NCBI GenBank assembly: GCA_001898165.1
Contig: MKTD01000011.1
Span: forward strand, 186,001 to 250,000
DNA length: 64,000 nt
Origin: Bacteroidia bacterium 43-41
GTDB taxonomy: Bacteria > Bacteroidota > Bacteroidia > Bacteroidales > Dysgonomonadaceae
Direction of reading: 5' to 3'
Below the pieces are notes generated by a model, which ran no database searches, had not been told where the DNA came from, and saw only the letters and a list, made by a program, of their open reading frames with translations. The position numbers were made by a program, and so were the translations under genes. This document shows, in pieces, positions 1 to 8,864 of this stretch (position 1 is the stretch's first letter; each line of letters begins with the position of its first letter).

Positions 1-1422
1 TTTATAATTACCCCCAGTTCTATCTCCAAAATCATATACTGTATAACCTCTAGAATCTGTTTTTATTGAGCCATCAGGATTACGAACATACATAGGATAT
101 ATAGGAGCTAAGAAATCAGCTACATAAAATAAGTTTGCAGAAGATGTTCCTTCTTGTGTAGCAGGAGAGGACATATCATAATTAGTATATGCAACATTAG
201 CTCTAAATTTCAGCCAATCTTTAGCTTGATAATCTGCATTTAAACGTGTTGTATAACGTTTGAATCCTGAATTAGCGATGATACCAGCATCATCCAAGTA
301 TCCGCCAGACAAGAAATAATTTATTTTGTCTGTACCGCCTGATACACTCACGTTGTACTCTTGCCTTAAATTTCCTTTGTCAAATAATTCATTATACCAG
401 TTGTCTGGCTTATAAAAGAATTCTCCGTCACTATAACCTAAGGTTGCACTTGGATTTAATTTACCATCCATACCAATCATACTTTGTCCTTGAGGCACAG
501 TGTATATTTGATATCCAACTCCCCCGTTTTGATTTGTAGGTAAATATTGATTAGCCAATGCATTAGCTTCATTAGGCCCGCGCACATTTCCTGCGGCGTC
601 TTTTGTGTTGATGAATTCGTTGTAAATAGATTGATAGGCCTTTTCCAAATACATAGCAGGATCTGTCATTACATCATAATTAGATAATCCTCTTGAGTTA
701 GTTCCCCATTTCGCATCTACATTTACAATCGCCTGTTTGCTTTTTCCACTTTTGGTGGTGATCAAAATTACACCATTGGCACCACGTGCCCCATATAGAG
801 CATTGGAAGCAGCGTCCTTCAGAACTGTCGTACTTTCGATATCTGCTGTATTTATTGACGAAATATCTCCATCAAAAGGTACTCCATCAACTACATATAA
901 AGGAGAATTACCTGCGGCCATTGAACCGATCCCCCTTATACGTACTGTTGATGTGGTTCCTGGCTGTCCGTTAGTTCTGGTAACTTGTACACCAGCAACC
1001 TGACCTGATAATGCATTGGTTACGTTGGCAACTTGTCTTTTGGAAATTGCTTCACTATCAATTACAGCCGCTGATCCGGTAAATGAAGATCTTTTTGCTG
1101 TGCCATAAGCCACGACCATTACTTCTTCGAGTAATTGAGTGTCGGGAACCAGAATAATTCTTAAACTAGTGTTCGCGGGTATTTCTTGTGTAACATAGCC
1201 AACATAGGAAACAATCAGTATGCTACCACTGGGCGCAGATAGGTTAAAACTACCATCTACATCAGTAATGGTCCCTTGTGACGTTCCTTTGATTTGGATA
1301 GTGGCCCCAATCACCGGCTCGCCCGCTTCATCCACCACGGTACCTCGCACTTGTGTTTGAGCCATTGCAAACCCTATTCCTATAAAGAAAAGGGCTAAGA
1401 ACATAGTTAATTTTCTTTTCAT
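1..1422 (-). CDS. SusC/RagA-family TonB-linked outer-membrane transporter, 5' part (partial)
   Basis: The first 474 codons are in the window; the gene continues past the left edge. TonB-dependent beta-barrel that takes up oligomers with a SusD lipoprotein. Residues 1-21 are a signal peptide ending AMAQ, about 23-105 a carboxypeptidase-regulatory-like domain (GTVVDEAGEPVIGATIQIKG), then a TonB-box-like stretch (LLEEVMVVAYG) and a plug domain containing LYVVDGVPFDG and NGVILITTKSG. The ATG at 1422 follows the sequence TTAAAAGTAGAGTTT, which is also in front of the SusC starts at 6813 and 12164. The N-terminal 110 residues closely resemble those two paralogues, though the DNA differs at many third positions. 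Its SusD partner should lie to the left of the window. Substrate unknown. Confidence 0.95.
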   Translation of the reverse strand, partial: MKRKLTMFLALFFIGIGFAMAQTQVRGTVVDEAGEPVIGATIQIKGTSQGTITDVDGSFNLSAPSGSILIVSYVGYVTQEIPANTSLRIILVPDTQLLEEVMVVAYGTAKRSSFTGSAAVIDSEAISKRQVANVTNALSGQVAGVQVTRTNGQPGTTSTVRIRGIGSMAAGNSPLYVVDGVPFDGDISSINTADIESTTVLKDAASNALYGARGANGVILITTKSGKSKQAIVNVDAKWGTNSRGLSNYDVMTDPAMYLEKAYQSIYNEFINTKDAAGNVRGPNEANALANQYLPTNQNGGVGYQIYTVPQGQSMIGMDGKLNPSATLGYSDGEFFYKPDNWYNELFDKGNLRQEYNVSVSGGTDKINYFLSGGYLDDAGIIANSGFKRYTTRLNADYQAKDWLKFRANVAYTNYDMSSPATQEGTSSANLFYVADFLAPIYPMYVRNPDGSIKTDSRGYTVYDFGDRTGGNYK

Positions 1423-1455
1423 AAACTCTACTTTTAAATTAAACAATTATAGTAT

Positions 1456-1545
1456 CTAAATTATCTTTTTATTATAGTAATCGCCATGATTATTTGAAAA
1501 CACAAGTTTTTGGGTGGAAATAGAGGATATGGTTTTCCCGTTCAT
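1456..1545 (-). other. Candidate 29-codon leader ORF upstream of the first SusC gene
   Basis: ATG at 1545 preceded by GTTAATCGCTT, stop at 1456, 33 nt before the SusC start. The same start context precedes ORFs at 6951 (21 codons), and a close variant (GTTAATTAGTT) at 1826 and 7145. The peptide does not resemble the one at 6951, so only the start context is conserved. It may be a chance ORF or a short translated leader. Confidence 0.2.
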
Positions 1546-1582
1546 AAGCGATTAACATGAAATAAGTTTACTTATATGTTTG

Positions 1583-1610
1583 CAAATATAAATTAAATTT
1601 TTAATATCAA
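1583..1610 (-). promoter_or_regulatory. Candidate SusC promoter, proximal copy
   Basis: Read on the minus strand, TTG (1610-1608) and TATATTTG (1590-1583) are 17 nt apart, slightly short of the usual Bacteroidetes spacing. Transcription would start near 1576, giving a leader of about 150 nt before the SusC ATG at 1422. Confidence 0.45.
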
Positions 1611-1690
1611 CTTCTTTTTTTGAAATGTTCTTTAACATAAAAAAGCCAATAAACCTGATTGCATTATAAAAAATAAGAGTAGTTTCTGTT

Positions 1691-1882
1691 CATAAACTCT
1701 ACTTTTAAGTTATTTTCAACTAAATTCAAACAACAATATAAAAAGTCAAAAAGCATTCAGAAATCTTCTTTTGTACGAATAAAAAGCATGAAATACCTTC
1801 AGAAAAGAGCGTGGCTCTCTATTCATAACTAATTAACATACATTTTCAACTCAAAATTAACGCAAATATAAACTAAATTTTT
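1691..1882 (-). repeat. Distal SusC leader repeat, copy A (promoter plus small ORF plus start-region remnant)
   Basis: About 190 bp closely matching 7011-7201. In the minus direction it holds a TATATTTG promoter box, a 26-codon ORF (1746-1826) and, at 1691-1708, a second copy of the SusC translation start region (TTAAAAGTAGAGTTTATG) leading only into a 9-codon ORF. It looks like a duplicated promoter and leader whose own transporter has been lost or which was kept as a leader. From 1897 to 2050 I see nothing beyond AT-rich sequence. Confidence 0.8.
1746..1826 (-). CDS. Conserved 26-codon leader ORF, copy A
   Basis: Starts MNREPRSFLKVF and ends RRFLNAF; basic and aromatic, with no signal peptide or known motif that I can name. 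ATG at 1826 lies about 30 nt after the predicted transcription start near 1856, with the start context GTTAATTAGTT. The copy at 7065-7145 encodes the identical peptide and differs by a single synonymous base (CTG versus TTG), whereas the 55 bp just beyond the stop differ at about seven positions including one indel. That pattern suggests selection on the peptide or on an RNA structure. Possible roles are a leader peptide controlling SusC expression or a free small protein. Too short for standard gene calling. Confidence 0.45.
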   Translation of the reverse strand: MNREPRSFLKVFHAFYSYKRRFLNAF

Positions 1883-1895
1883 TATTATAAAACAA
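1863..1895 (-). promoter_or_regulatory. Candidate SusC promoter, distal copy
   Basis: Minus-strand TTG at 1895-1893, 22 nt gap, TATATTTG at 1870-1863. It would start transcription near 1856, ahead of the 26-codon ORF and about 430 nt before the SusC ATG. Confidence 0.45.
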
Positions 1896-2050
1896 CTTTT
1901 TGATGTTTATTTACTATTATTCTAATAAATGAGTGGATAATTGAATGTAATAGTTACACTTTATCACTTAATGCAATGCAACTATTTGTGGTTATTGGTT
2001 GTGGCGTAGGGGAGAGGATTTTTCGCCTTTGTTATAGCAGGGAATATATA

Positions 2051-2079
2051 AAAAAACCGCTCAGATAGAGCGGTTTTTA
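2051..2079 (-). terminator. Rho-independent terminator after the SusD gene
   Basis: Hairpin with arms ACCGCTC and GAGCGGT (loop about 4-5 nt) followed on the minus strand by a run of T. It lies 20 bp past the stop of the SusD gene at 2100. Confidence 0.85.
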
Positions 2080-2099
2080 GAAAATGAAGTCAGATTTTA

Positions 2100-3698
2100 T
2101 TACCAACCGGCATTTTGCTGTTCTGCTATTTTGGGATTTGATGTGATTTCGGAAAGAGGAATCGGAAAGATATACCTTCTGTCCTCAAAATTGAATCCGG
2201 CTGTTTTAATAATGTTGGCATCTACAACTCCCGATGCGGGATTGTATGATTCGGTTTTCATGCTGCCCCATGAAGCTTTATCGGGTATTCCCGACTTTCC
2301 ATCTTTACTTTTTACCGCATATTTGCTGTCATACGTCAACCTGTGAATATCGGGCCAACGCCTTCCTTCCGCGAGAAATTCGATTTCGCGTTCCTGCAAA
2401 ATAGCTGTCATAAGTGCATCTACGTTGGCAAATGAAGCGGTGGTGAACTGTAAAGCGTGATCTGTAACTGCTCTGTTACGTACGGCGTTTAACAGATCAA
2501 CAGCCTTTTGTGTTACTCCGTTTTTGCGGGCTTCGGCTTCGGCATAATTCAATAAAACTTCGGCATAACGCAAAATAGGAGTCCAATCGTTCATAACTGT
2601 TCCGGTACGGTATTTCCACGACCAGAAGGCATTAATACCACCATATTCAGCTCTCTTTAATAGTTGTGCACGCCTTAAATCATCTTTCAACCAAAAGCCG
2701 GCATTGATGATGATTGGGCTGACACATACCAAGCTGCGAACAGTAAAATAAAATTGAGAAAGCGAGCCGTTATTGGTGGCATTGTCCAATGCGCTGTTTT
2801 CAATTGAGAAAATAGATTCGGTATTGCTTTTGTTATTTGCAAAAGGACCTTCGGGTGTAGCAGTTAATGCGTATGCACCAATAGGGCTAGTGAAGGGAGC
2901 AGTTGGGCTTACAATTTTATTGGATTCGGTGATAACTTCTGTCCATTTTCCCATGTGCTGATATACACGCGTTTTCAGAGCTACAGCGGCTCCTTTGGTA
3001 GCACGTGAAATCTTTAATCCGCCGGCTCTGGTGGCTGCCAAGTTCTGTTCGGCAAAGTTCAAGTCATCCAATATCTGTTTGTATGTTTCTTCAACAGTTG
3101 CTCTTCCGGCTTCTTTTGCCTCTTCCACTTTATCGATGGTGTTGATGGGAACAGTGCTAACCGGAACGCCGTAATGAGAAGCATTGGGGGTTGCTGCGTA
3201 GGGTAATGCAAAGAATACCAACAGTTCGTGCAATCCCAGGGCTCTGAGGAAACGAACTTCGGCTTCACCGTCTATAGCTTTTTCTTGCGTAATAACACCG
3301 TTTTCAGCTGCTGTCCTTAAACCTTCAATTACAATATTTATCTTGTTTATCATTTGATAGGTGCATTCCCAGTGAGCTTGTCCATTAGGAGAAGCTACGG
3401 TATAGTCTCCGTTGTAAGTAACAGCAAAGAACTGCTGCACATTTAGCATGTTTTCGCCTTTCATGTCTCCTTGTTGTACGGTTGCCGCACCAAAAGGATA
3501 ACCGCGTCGCTGATTATTTCCCGGGTAATAACCGCTTTGAGCAGCATCATAACAACCCACAATGGCTAACTCGCAACGTTCGGGGGTAGAGAAAGCAACG
3601 CCATACGTTATCGCATCTTTCTGTTCAAGATTTATTGCCTGATCAGTGCAACTGAAAAACAATGCGACGCCGAATAGGATAGATAATATTTTTTTCAT
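2100..3698 (-). CDS. SusD/RagB-family nutrient-binding outer-membrane lipoprotein
   Basis: SusD-type lipoprotein that caps the SusC barrel and binds the ligand at the cell surface. I chose the start MKKILSILFGVALFFSC because it gives a compact lipoprotein signal with the lipobox cysteine at residue 17; an in-frame ATG seven codons earlier (3719) is possible. C-terminal features typical of the family are RYAEVLLNYAEAEARKNG, FLAEGRRWPDIHRL and the final FPIPLSEITSNP. It lies 13-34 nt after the SusC stop at 3733, so the pair is co-transcribed, and a terminator follows. The ligand cannot be inferred because no degradative enzyme adjoins the pair. Confidence 0.95.
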   Translation of the reverse strand: MKKILSILFGVALFFSCTDQAINLEQKDAITYGVAFSTPERCELAIVGCYDAAQSGYYPGNNQRRGYPFGAATVQQGDMKGENMLNVQQFFAVTYNGDYTVASPNGQAHWECTYQMINKINIVIEGLRTAAENGVITQEKAIDGEAEVRFLRALGLHELLVFFALPYAATPNASHYGVPVSTVPINTIDKVEEAKEAGRATVEETYKQILDDLNFAEQNLAATRAGGLKISRATKGAAVALKTRVYQHMGKWTEVITESNKIVSPTAPFTSPIGAYALTATPEGPFANNKSNTESIFSIENSALDNATNNGSLSQFYFTVRSLVCVSPIIINAGFWLKDDLRRAQLLKRAEYGGINAFWSWKYRTGTVMNDWTPILRYAEVLLNYAEAEARKNGVTQKAVDLLNAVRNRAVTDHALQFTTASFANVDALMTAILQEREIEFLAEGRRWPDIHRLTYDSKYAVKSKDGKSGIPDKASWGSMKTESYNPASGVVDANIIKTAGFNFEDRRYIFPIPLSEITSNPKIAEQQNAGW

Positions 3699-3732
3699 AC
3701 TTTGATATTTATATTTCATTTAATGTTTTTAC

Positions 3733-6700
3733 TTAAAAACCGATATTCAATCCAATCAGGAATGTTCGCTGTTGCGGATTACCGTTCCAGTCAACTCCTG
3801 GAACTACTGTATAACCTTCAGGATCTAATCCGCTATATTTGGTGAAAGTGGCTAAGTTTTGTCCTTGAACATAAATTCTTACTTTTTCAACCCACAACTG
3901 ACTACAAAGTCCTTTCGGAAAATTGTATCCGACCGAGAGGTTTTGGAGCTTCAGAAAGTCTCCGCTTTCAATCCAACGGGAAGAACCTTCTCCGGTGAGA
4001 TTGATAAAACCGCCTCTTCCATAGTACAACTTAGGTACATTACCATCGCCCGGATTACTTTCGCTTTGCCATCTGCCCAATATTTCGGTGCTGCTGTTTG
4101 TAAATCCTTGGTCCAGCATATCTCTGCGAGTGACATTTGCTATTTTGTTTCCTCCCGAAAAGCGGAAGAAGATATTGAAATCGAAATTCTTCAACGTTAC
4201 CGTATTGTCCCATCCTCCAAACCAGGTAGGTAAAGAGTTGCCCAGAATTTCCTTGTCGTCCTGAACCAGATTAGATGCCTTGCTTAAGTCGGCGGGATCG
4301 CTTGGGTTATATACGTAATATTTGGTATTTGCAATATTCCCTTGAATAATGGATCCGTCCTTTTTGTAATACATCGGGTTTCCGTTTTTCATATTTACAC
4401 CAGCATATCGATAACCCCACAGAGCATTCATAGATTCGCCTTCACGTAAAATATAATGTTCATACGGAATGTCATTTACCAATGTAACTACTTTGCTTTG
4501 TTGGGTTGAAAAGTTAAAAGCAGTTTTCCAGATTAACCCTTTATTTTGAATAATATTCCCCCCCAATTCAAGTTCAATGCCATTGTTATTAATTTTTCCA
4601 TAATTTTGAGCGATTACATTCCAGGGAATACCCAACGACGGAGGAGTGGGTACATCCAACACAATATCGCTGTTGTCTTTTTGCCAATAAGCGAAAACAA
4701 GATTGAACCGATTATGAAGGAAAGCCGCATCAAAACCGAAGTCGAGAATTTTCTGTTTTTCCCATTTCAACGCTGGATTTCCCGCCTGATAATAAGCAAT
4801 ACCGGCCTGATCTCCGTATTTCTGTCCGGCAAAAATGTCGTTGTACATAAAGTCTCCCGATAACCTGTCGTTACCTACTTCAGCAAAACTACCTCTGAGG
4901 CGGAAGTCACTTACAATGTCGTTAATAGAACTATTTTTCCAGAAATCCAGACCCGAAATGCGGACAGCCGCGGAGCCTCCATAGAATGTTCCCCAGCGAT
5001 TATCTTTGTGTAGATTAGAGATGCCATCGCGTCGAACAGATCCCCCTATGTAGAAGATGCTGTTGTAATTGTAGTTGGCGCGAAAGATATAAGATGCCAA
5101 TCCGTTTGTTGTTACACTACCGCCTGAACTTTGTGTAACGTATGTATCTGAAATTATTTCGTCTACAAAAAATGGATCGGAGAAGTCGCGTGCTCCGGCG
5201 GTAAAACGGTTATAAACATAATTTGTCCATTCCGCAACGGCTGTTGCGTCCAGATTATGTAACCCAAAAGATTTATTAGCGGATAGAATGTTTTGAAAAT
5301 TCCAACGTTGTCTTTTTATAGACGATCTGTTGATAAGACCTTTGTAGCCAAAACCATCACCCGACTCGGGCATCCAAACATAACTATCGTCAATCAGATT
5401 GACATCGGCTCCCACCAAAGACCTGAACATAAGCCAGCTAACAGGCCTTATGTCAATATTGGCAGTAGGTAGAATTCTGTAAGAGGAGTTTTTTTGTCTG
5501 TTGTTTTTCAGTACCCACACTATGTTGGGAATGGTGTTTTCGATGGTTCGCAGATTGGCCCCTTTTGCTAACGATTTACGGTCGTTTGGATCAATATTGA
5601 ATCCGGTTGGGTCGTCGGGATTATAAACAGCCACATTTGGCAACATCCTCGAACTCGCATACATGTTATCGCTAATGGAATTTGTCCCTTTTACCGGACC
5701 GGTATTCACTTGGTTTGATGCATTAAGCGAGAAACCGGCGGTTACGTAATCTCGTAGAAATTTATGCTCTGCTTTTGCGTAAAAAGTATACCGGTTGTAG
5801 CTGTTGTTGATGGACAATCCTTTTTGGTCCGTATAACCTGCCGACATAAAGTACTGTGTTTGAGGAGAAGCTCCTGAAATAGATACTGTATGGCTGTGTT
5901 GGAATCCAGTTCTGAATACATAGTCGTACCAGTTAGTGTCGGTACCTTTATCATCCATTTTAGCCTGCGGGTTGCCTCCACTGTTTGTGTACTTTTCGTT
6001 AGCGATTGTTACAAACTGCTCGGCATTCAGAAGGTCGTACAATTTAGCAGCCGAAGACCACCCCATCCATGAATCATAAGTTATTTTTGCTGCTCCTTGT
6101 TTTCCCTGCTTTGTAGTAATCAAAACCACGCCATTTGCAGCGCGTGAACCATAGATAGCTGTTGCAGCCCCGTCTTTTAAGATTTCAAATGATTCGATGT
6201 CCGAAGGGTTGATATCTGCAAGAGCATTGTTATTAGAATACGAGTAACCTACGTTGCCCGAAGTTACCGGTACACCATTGATCACATAGAGTGGGGCATT
6301 CGATGAAGAAATAGTGCCGACCCCGCGAATAATAACTCGTGGAGGTTGTGTGACATCGCCGGAAGGTGCAATTACTTGAACTCCGGAAGCTCTTCCTGCC
6401 ATTTGTTGCATAAAACTGGGGGATGCTTTTGAAGCTAAATCTTCACCTCTGATTTGAGATATTGAACTTGTTACGTCTCTTTTACGCTGTGTTCCGTATC
6501 CAACCACCACTATTTCTTCTAGTAGTTCCGTGTCGGGCATGAGAACTACATTCACAGTTGGGGCAACAGCTACTTCCTGCGTGATCAAACCCACAAAAGA
6601 GACTACGAGCGTAGCTTCTGCCGGAGCAACCAATGAGAAGTTACCATCCAGATTGGTAACGGTGCCTTGTGTGGTGCCTTTTATCTGTATGGTAGCTCCG

Positions 6701-6813
6701 ATTATCGGTACTCCCGCCTCATCCACAACTGTACCGCGTACTTGTGTTTGGGCAGTCACAATCCCTATTCCTACTAAGAAAAGGGTTAAAAATAAGAATA
6801 ATTTTCTTTTCAT
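3733..6813 (-). CDS. SusC/RagA-family TonB-linked outer-membrane transporter
   Basis: Full-length SusC protein of 1026 residues. Signal peptide 1-21 (ends VTAQ), carboxypeptidase-regulatory-like domain about 23-105, TonB-box-like LLEEIVVVGYG near 95-105, plug with LYVINGVPVTSG and NGVVLITTKQG, then a beta-barrel to the terminal Phe (FLIGLNIGF). It works with the SusD lipoprotein encoded directly downstream. Transcription probably begins near 7175, giving an unusually long leader of about 360 nt carrying small ORFs. The N terminus matches the SusC proteins starting at 1422 and 12164 almost residue for residue, but the barrels are unrelated beyond family level, so the transporters are expected to have different ligands. 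Confidence 0.97.
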   Translation of the reverse strand: MKRKLFLFLTLFLVGIGIVTAQTQVRGTVVDEAGVPIIGATIQIKGTTQGTVTNLDGNFSLVAPAEATLVVSFVGLITQEVAVAPTVNVVLMPDTELLEEIVVVGYGTQRKRDVTSSISQIRGEDLASKASPSFMQQMAGRASGVQVIAPSGDVTQPPRVIIRGVGTISSSNAPLYVINGVPVTSGNVGYSYSNNNALADINPSDIESFEILKDGAATAIYGSRAANGVVLITTKQGKQGAAKITYDSWMGWSSAAKLYDLLNAEQFVTIANEKYTNSGGNPQAKMDDKGTDTNWYDYVFRTGFQHSHTVSISGASPQTQYFMSAGYTDQKGLSINNSYNRYTFYAKAEHKFLRDYVTAGFSLNASNQVNTGPVKGTNSISDNMYASSRMLPNVAVYNPDDPTGFNIDPNDRKSLAKGANLRTIENTIPNIVWVLKNNRQKNSSYRILPTANIDIRPVSWLMFRSLVGADVNLIDDSYVWMPESGDGFGYKGLINRSSIKRQRWNFQNILSANKSFGLHNLDATAVAEWTNYVYNRFTAGARDFSDPFFVDEIISDTYVTQSSGGSVTTNGLASYIFRANYNYNSIFYIGGSVRRDGISNLHKDNRWGTFYGGSAAVRISGLDFWKNSSINDIVSDFRLRGSFAEVGNDRLSGDFMYNDIFAGQKYGDQAGIAYYQAGNPALKWEKQKILDFGFDAAFLHNRFNLVFAYWQKDNSDIVLDVPTPPSLGIPWNVIAQNYGKINNNGIELELGGNIIQNKGLIWKTAFNFSTQQSKVVTLVNDIPYEHYILREGESMNALWGYRYAGVNMKNGNPMYYKKDGSIIQGNIANTKYYVYNPSDPADLSKASNLVQDDKEILGNSLPTWFGGWDNTVTLKNFDFNIFFRFSGGNKIANVTRRDMLDQGFTNSSTEILGRWQSESNPGDGNVPKLYYGRGGFINLTGEGSSRWIESGDFLKLQNLSVGYNFPKGLCSQLWVEKVRIYVQGQNLATFTKYSGLDPEGYTVVPGVDWNGNPQQRTFLIGLNIGF

Positions 6814-6885
6814 AAACTCTACTTTTAAATTAAACTCATTACTAAATCTCTATTATTTTAAAGGGGTTATTGGGCTTTTTGTCAA

Positions 6886-6951
6886 CTATCTACTCAAGGG
6901 TGGTAGTTGGTGTGATAAAATATATAAAAGGAACTGGAGAGCATTATCCAT
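6886..6951 (-). other. Candidate 21-codon leader ORF upstream of the second SusC gene
   Basis: ATG at 6951 is preceded by GTTAATCGCTT, the same context as the ATG at 1545; the encoded peptide (starts MDNALQFLLY) is different. It ends 72 nt before the SusC start. It may be a chance ORF. Confidence 0.2.
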
Positions 6952-7010
6952 AAGCGATTAACATAACATAAGTTTCCTCACCTGATTATACCATAAGTAG
7001 TGTTTCTCCT

Positions 7011-7201
7011 CATAAATTTTACTTTTAAGTTTTTTTAATTAAATTCAGACAACAATAGAAAAAGTCAAAAAGCATTCAAAAATCTTCTTTTGTACGAATA
7101 AAAAGCATGAAATACCTTCAGAAAAGAGCGTGGCTCTCTATTCATAACTAATTAACATACATTTTTAACTCAAAGTTAACGCAAATATACATTAAATTTT
7201 T
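7011..7201 (-). repeat. Distal SusC leader repeat, copy B
   Basis: Counterpart of 1691-1882. On the minus strand: TATATTTG box at 7189-7182, 26-codon ORF 7145-7065, and a degenerate SusC start region (TTAAAAGTAAAATTTATG) at 7028-7011 that opens only an 11-codon ORF. The first seven residues of that ORF (MRRNTTY) still resemble the copy A version (MNRNYSY), so the homology extends past the start codon. Confidence 0.8.
7065..7145 (-). CDS. Conserved 26-codon leader ORF, copy B
   Basis: Same predicted peptide as 1746-1826 with one synonymous difference. ATG at 7145 is about 30 nt after the predicted transcription start. It is transcribed ahead of the SusC/SusD pair starting at 6813. Confidence 0.45.
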   Translation of the reverse strand: MNREPRSFLKVFHAFYSYKRRFLNAF

Positions 7202-7209
7202 AATACAAA
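7182..7209 (-). promoter_or_regulatory. Candidate promoter for the SusC/SusD pair at 6813-2100
   Basis: TATATTTG -7 box at 7189-7182 on the minus strand with a TTTTG at 7210-7206 about 16 nt upstream. The spacing is short, so the exact -33 element is uncertain; the -7 box position relative to the leader ORF is the same as in copy A. Confidence 0.4.
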
Positions 7210-7308
7210 ATTGTTTTTTTTCATTTATTTCAATTTTTTTGTAATATTCTTTCACTAATATTGGTGTTTACATTACACTTTAAAAGAAGAAATGCACTGG
7301 GCAAAACA

Positions 7309-7336
7309 AAAAAGGTGTCCCGAAAGACACCTTTTT
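7309..7336 (-). terminator. Rho-independent terminator after the second SusD gene
   Basis: Perfect 11-bp arms (AAAAAGGTGTC and GACACCTTTTT) around a 6-nt loop, giving a T run on both strands. It lies 43 bp past the SusD stop at 7379. Confidence 0.9.
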
Positions 7337-7378
7337 AATAAAGTTTTAACAGAATTAGAGACTGTTTAAATTTGTTTC

Positions 7379-8839
7379 TTAATTTACTCCGCTGCGTGTA
7401 TCCCACCACATGCGTTTTCCCCAAAATTCATCTACCACTTCGCTGGCAAACGGTTGAATATTTGCTCCGTTGAGTGTAAACTCATTTTGTGGATATGGAT
7501 AACGGAATGGGGGACTGTTATGTCCCGGGTATATAGAGCCCGGAGCAACATAATGCGTTTTGGGAATTCCTGTTCTGCGATACAATGACCACGCTTCAAG
7601 ACCTTGTTTAAACAAGGCTATCCATTCTTGAAGATAGAGTTGATCGAGTGTACCATTAAATTTTCCTTTTCCAGCGAGATAAGCGGTTATATCTTCTTCG
7701 CTGACCCCGTTTTCGAGCAATGATGCTTCCACTGCCGCATTATATGCTTGTGCTTCCGTAATCCCACCAGTAGCAAAACCTTTATGAGCAGCTTCGGCAA
7801 TAAGAAACATTACTTCGGCATAGCGCATATAAGGACTGAATCCTTTGGGGTCTTTTCTAAAACGTTCTCCGACTCTGGAAATAGATGCCAAGGCTGGTTG
7901 AGCGGTAGCTCCAATAATAAATCCCCTGTATTTGCCATCGCTTGCGGCAGGATAAGCATATTCAGAAATGCGAGGATCGTTCAGCTCAAGAAGAGCGTTG
8001 ATAAGGACATCGCTCACGCCATGGTCATCACGGCCTTTGGAATCTACGAACCAGGGTTCTTCATAAGGTGATGTGCCTTGCCACCAGAAAAAGGCGTTAT
8101 CGTCATTTGAATCCATAATCGGGTATTTGGAAGGATTTTTAAGTACTTCTTCGACTGTAGATTTTGCTAAATCTTTACTCACTTCCGATATTCTCATAGC
8201 TAAACGGAGACGTAGCGAATTGGTGAATTTTTGCCATTTTTCAATATCACCTTTAAATAACAGATCACCTTCGTCAAGAGCATCGGTGTGCTTTGCGGCA
8301 AAAATATCAGCGGCTTCTTTCAACTCCTTTAAAAGATCGGGATAGATATCTTCTTGCTTGTCGTATTTGGGTAGGAGCACTCCGTCTTTGATTTTAATCG
8401 CATCGGAATAAGGTATATCCCGCCATGTATCGGTTGCACATTGAAAGACATATGCTCTAAATACTTTTGAAACAGCCAGCATATTCTGATTATCATCTTG
8501 TTCGGCTTTCGTGCGTATTTCATTTACGTTGTTTAAAACCCTGTACACATAGTACCATTTGTTTTCCACAACTCCGGGTCTGAAGTTATACCGGGCTTCA
8601 TCGATATACTGAATTTTTGTCAAATGCCCTGCATAAGTACTCGTTTCATTCATTTCTGCCCACACATCATAAAAGGTGCTCGACCAATACCTAATTGAGA
8701 AAGCCAGTACATTAGTGGCCGGCGCGTCTTTTGCTCTGTCGGGGTCAGTATTAATTTTTTCAAAATCGCCGGTGCAATTCGTTATCAATAAGATGACGAA
8801 TAAAAACAATACGGAGAATTTTATAATATTTTTTTTCAT
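7379..8839 (-). CDS. SusD/RagB-family nutrient-binding lipoprotein (SusD-like_2 type)
   Basis: Outer-membrane ligand-binding lipoprotein of 486 residues. Signal peptide with the lipobox LITNC (Cys22). The opening after the lipobox (GDFEKINTDPDRAKDAPA) and the blocks YAGHLTKIQY, SLRLRLAMRISEV and RYAEVMFLIAEAAHKG fit the SusD-like_2 branch rather than classical SusD. This branch usually pairs with SusC proteins of about 1100 residues, as here. It starts 25 nt after the stop of the SusC gene at 8865, and a strong terminator follows. Confidence 0.95.
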   Translation of the reverse strand: MKKNIIKFSVLFLFVILLITNCTGDFEKINTDPDRAKDAPATNVLAFSIRYWSSTFYDVWAEMNETSTYAGHLTKIQYIDEARYNFRPGVVENKWYYVYRVLNNVNEIRTKAEQDDNQNMLAVSKVFRAYVFQCATDTWRDIPYSDAIKIKDGVLLPKYDKQEDIYPDLLKELKEAADIFAAKHTDALDEGDLLFKGDIEKWQKFTNSLRLRLAMRISEVSKDLAKSTVEEVLKNPSKYPIMDSNDDNAFFWWQGTSPYEEPWFVDSKGRDDHGVSDVLINALLELNDPRISEYAYPAASDGKYRGFIIGATAQPALASISRVGERFRKDPKGFSPYMRYAEVMFLIAEAAHKGFATGGITEAQAYNAAVEASLLENGVSEEDITAYLAGKGKFNGTLDQLYLQEWIALFKQGLEAWSLYRRTGIPKTHYVAPGSIYPGHNSPPFRYPYPQNEFTLNGANIQPFASEVVDEFWGKRMWWDTRSGVN

Positions 8840-8864
8840 ATTTCAAAAAATTATTCGTTTACAC

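Noticed and set aside
1541-1570. Invertible promoter (phase variation) upstream of SusC
   Set aside because: The repeats between the leaders at 1.5-1.9 and 6.9-7.2 kb are direct, not inverted, so they could give deletions but not inversion.
3859-4233. Plus-strand open frames within SusC, rpoB, rpoC and mutS
   Set aside because: These are opposite-strand shadows of strongly supported genes and show no family resemblance or promoters.
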